This document shows, in pieces, positions 5,671 through 6,494 of a DNA stretch of 6,494 nt. The position numbers and the translations under genes were made by a program. Every line of letters begins with the position of its first letter. The stretch's first letter is position 1. This DNA comes from Anaerolineae bacterium. Lineage in GTDB: Bacteria > Chloroflexota > Anaerolineae > JAAYZQ01. The DNA is taken from NCBI GenBank assembly GCA_016929795.1, contig JAFGIA010000009.1:1-6494 (forward strand). Reading direction: 5' to 3'. The notes beneath the pieces were generated by a model. It saw only the letters and a list, made by a program, of their open reading frames with translations. It was not told where the DNA came from and ran no database searches.

Positions 5671-6494
5671 ATGGCGATCCAAGATCCATGGCGCAGGAGG
5701 CTGTTGTTGGGTGTCTCGTTGGCGCTGGTGGCGCTGCTGCTGACGAGTGCGTCGCTGGCGCAAAAGCCAGAGCACGATGCGTCCTTCAGCTTGACCGGGG
5801 GGCCGGGGCCGGAACACTCGTTCACCTACCAGGGCCGGCTGTCGTCCGATGGTGTGCCTGCCGACGGGCACTATGACTTTGTCGTCACCGTCTGGGACGC
5901 GGCCGAGCTGGGCATCCAGCTGGCGACTTGCAACAACGTCGGAAGCGTGGACAACCTGGACAACCAGCCGGTGGAACGCGGGCTGTTCACATTCTACCTG
6001 GTGTGCGGGGATTGGAACGGCGACGTGTTCACCGGGGGCGCGCGCTTTCTCGAGATCCAGGTGCGGCCCCACGGTGAGATTGCCTACACGACCCTTCCCC
6101 GGCAGGCGATCGCGCCCACCCCATATGCCTGGAGCCTGTATCCACAGGCCAAGATCGAAGGTCCGACCTCGGGCAGCGCCTTTGGCGAGGCGACGCTCAA
6201 CATCAACAACACCGCCTCTCCCCAGAGCAGCGGCCCGGCGCTTTATGTACAGACGGCATCGGGCAGCGCGGTGCGCGCGGACAGTGGCGGCCAGGCGGTC
6301 TATGGCTACACCTACTTTAACCACGCCATCGTCGGGCGCAGCGTGCAGAGCGTGGCTGGCGACTTTCAGAGCGACGAAGGCTATGGCCTGACGGTGAACA
6401 GCGACGGCGGCGACCATTGGGACCACGCCGGTTATTTCACCTCGGACATGGGCTATGGCATCTATGTCAACAGCGCGGGCAACAACGGCCTGCG
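5671..6494 (+). CDS. Secreted protein with FTYQGRL-type N-terminal domain and glycine-rich beta repeats (3' end outside window)
   Basis: The frame is open from ATG 5671 to the window edge: 274 whole codons, no stop. AAGGAG lies 8 nt upstream (5657-5662). Residues 1-30 are a strong signal peptide: MAIQDPWRRR, a Leu/Val/Ala core, then SASLA before Gln31. Residues 50-155 form a beta-rich domain with FTYQGRLSSDGVPADGHYDF (51-70), GLFTFYLVCG (104-113), ARFLEIQVRP (124-133) and LPRQAIAPTPYAW (142-154). To my knowledge this pattern is a recurrent N-terminal module of large exported bacterial proteins without an assigned function. From about 188 onward the chain becomes glycine-, aliphatic- and tyrosine-rich, with repeats of the type GxAVYG and AGxFxSDxGYGxxVNS. 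Two copies of the latter (229-244 and 253-268) are offset by 24 residues. This suggests a beta-helix or fibre-like stalk, perhaps a surface protein, but this is inference. It is transcribed divergently from the CAP/BACON gene, from its own near-consensus promoter. Confidence 0.88.
   Translation, partial: MAIQDPWRRRLLLGVSLALVALLLTSASLAQKPEHDASFSLTGGPGPEHSFTYQGRLSSDGVPADGHYDFVVTVWDAAELGIQLATCNNVGSVDNLDNQPVERGLFTFYLVCGDWNGDVFTGGARFLEIQVRPHGEIAYTTLPRQAIAPTPYAWSLYPQAKIEGPTSGSAFGEATLNINNTASPQSSGPALYVQTASGSAVRADSGGQAVYGYTYFNHAIVGRSVQSVAGDFQSDEGYGLTVNSDGGDHWDHAGYFTSDMGYGIYVNSAGNNGL

Noticed and set aside
5293..6426. A 377-codon minus-strand frame across the divergent region and the plus-strand secreted protein.
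   Set aside because: It crosses both promoters and is antisense to a gene with a signal peptide, Shine-Dalgarno sequence and known domain pattern.

Overview
The window is GC-rich bacterial DNA with four protein-coding genes. Three are on the minus strand. One, cut by the right edge, is on the plus strand. No rRNA, tRNA, CRISPR array, transposase or phage gene is visible. The secreted multidomain protein carries a BACON-type domain followed by the motif LFLPMVARHY. Such domain mixtures and 'FLP-x-V' linkers are, as far as I know, common in secreted proteins of Chloroflexota (Anaerolineae-like bacteria). I therefore lean towards that phylum, but only from protein style, not from a marker gene.

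Layout from left to right: positions 1-85 are a non-coding tail with a small hairpin. Positions 86-949 (minus) encode a stand-alone ATP-grasp nucleotide-binding domain of the PEP synthase/pyruvate phosphate dikinase type. Positions 1054-2778 (minus) encode its partner, a substrate-binding region fused to a C-terminal phosphohistidine swivel domain with the catalytic His intact. Together they look like a rifampicin-phosphotransferase-type dikinase cut into two proteins. The gene order (His-domain protein first, ATP-domain protein second) is inverted relative to the domain order of the fused enzymes. This is the most interesting system in the window. Its substrate cannot be read from the sequence. 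The two-protein design recalls phenylphosphate synthase, while the His motif and the substrate-region motifs look more like rifampicin phosphotransferase.

Positions 2779-2933 separate the dikinase pair from the next gene. They hold a weak extended -10 promoter overlapped by a 16-bp dyad, a hairpin, and part of a 41-bp imperfect tandem repeat. Positions 2934-5450 (minus) encode an exported 838-residue mosaic protein: signal peptide, CAP/SCP domain, beta-sandwich region, BACON-like domain, linker, and an unrecognised C-terminal domain. Its last residues are made by the tandem repeat, which contains the stop codon. Positions 5451-5670 are a divergent control region with two near-consensus sigma-70-type promoters, both with 17-bp spacers, one facing each way. 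Positions 5671-6494 (plus) begin another exported protein with a conserved 'FTYQGRL' N-terminal domain and short glycine-rich beta repeats. It runs off the window.

Functionally there are two themes: a cytoplasmic two-component ATP-dependent phosphotransferase, and a pair of divergently expressed cell-surface or secreted proteins. Nothing in the sequence links the two themes beyond adjacency and similar -10 elements.
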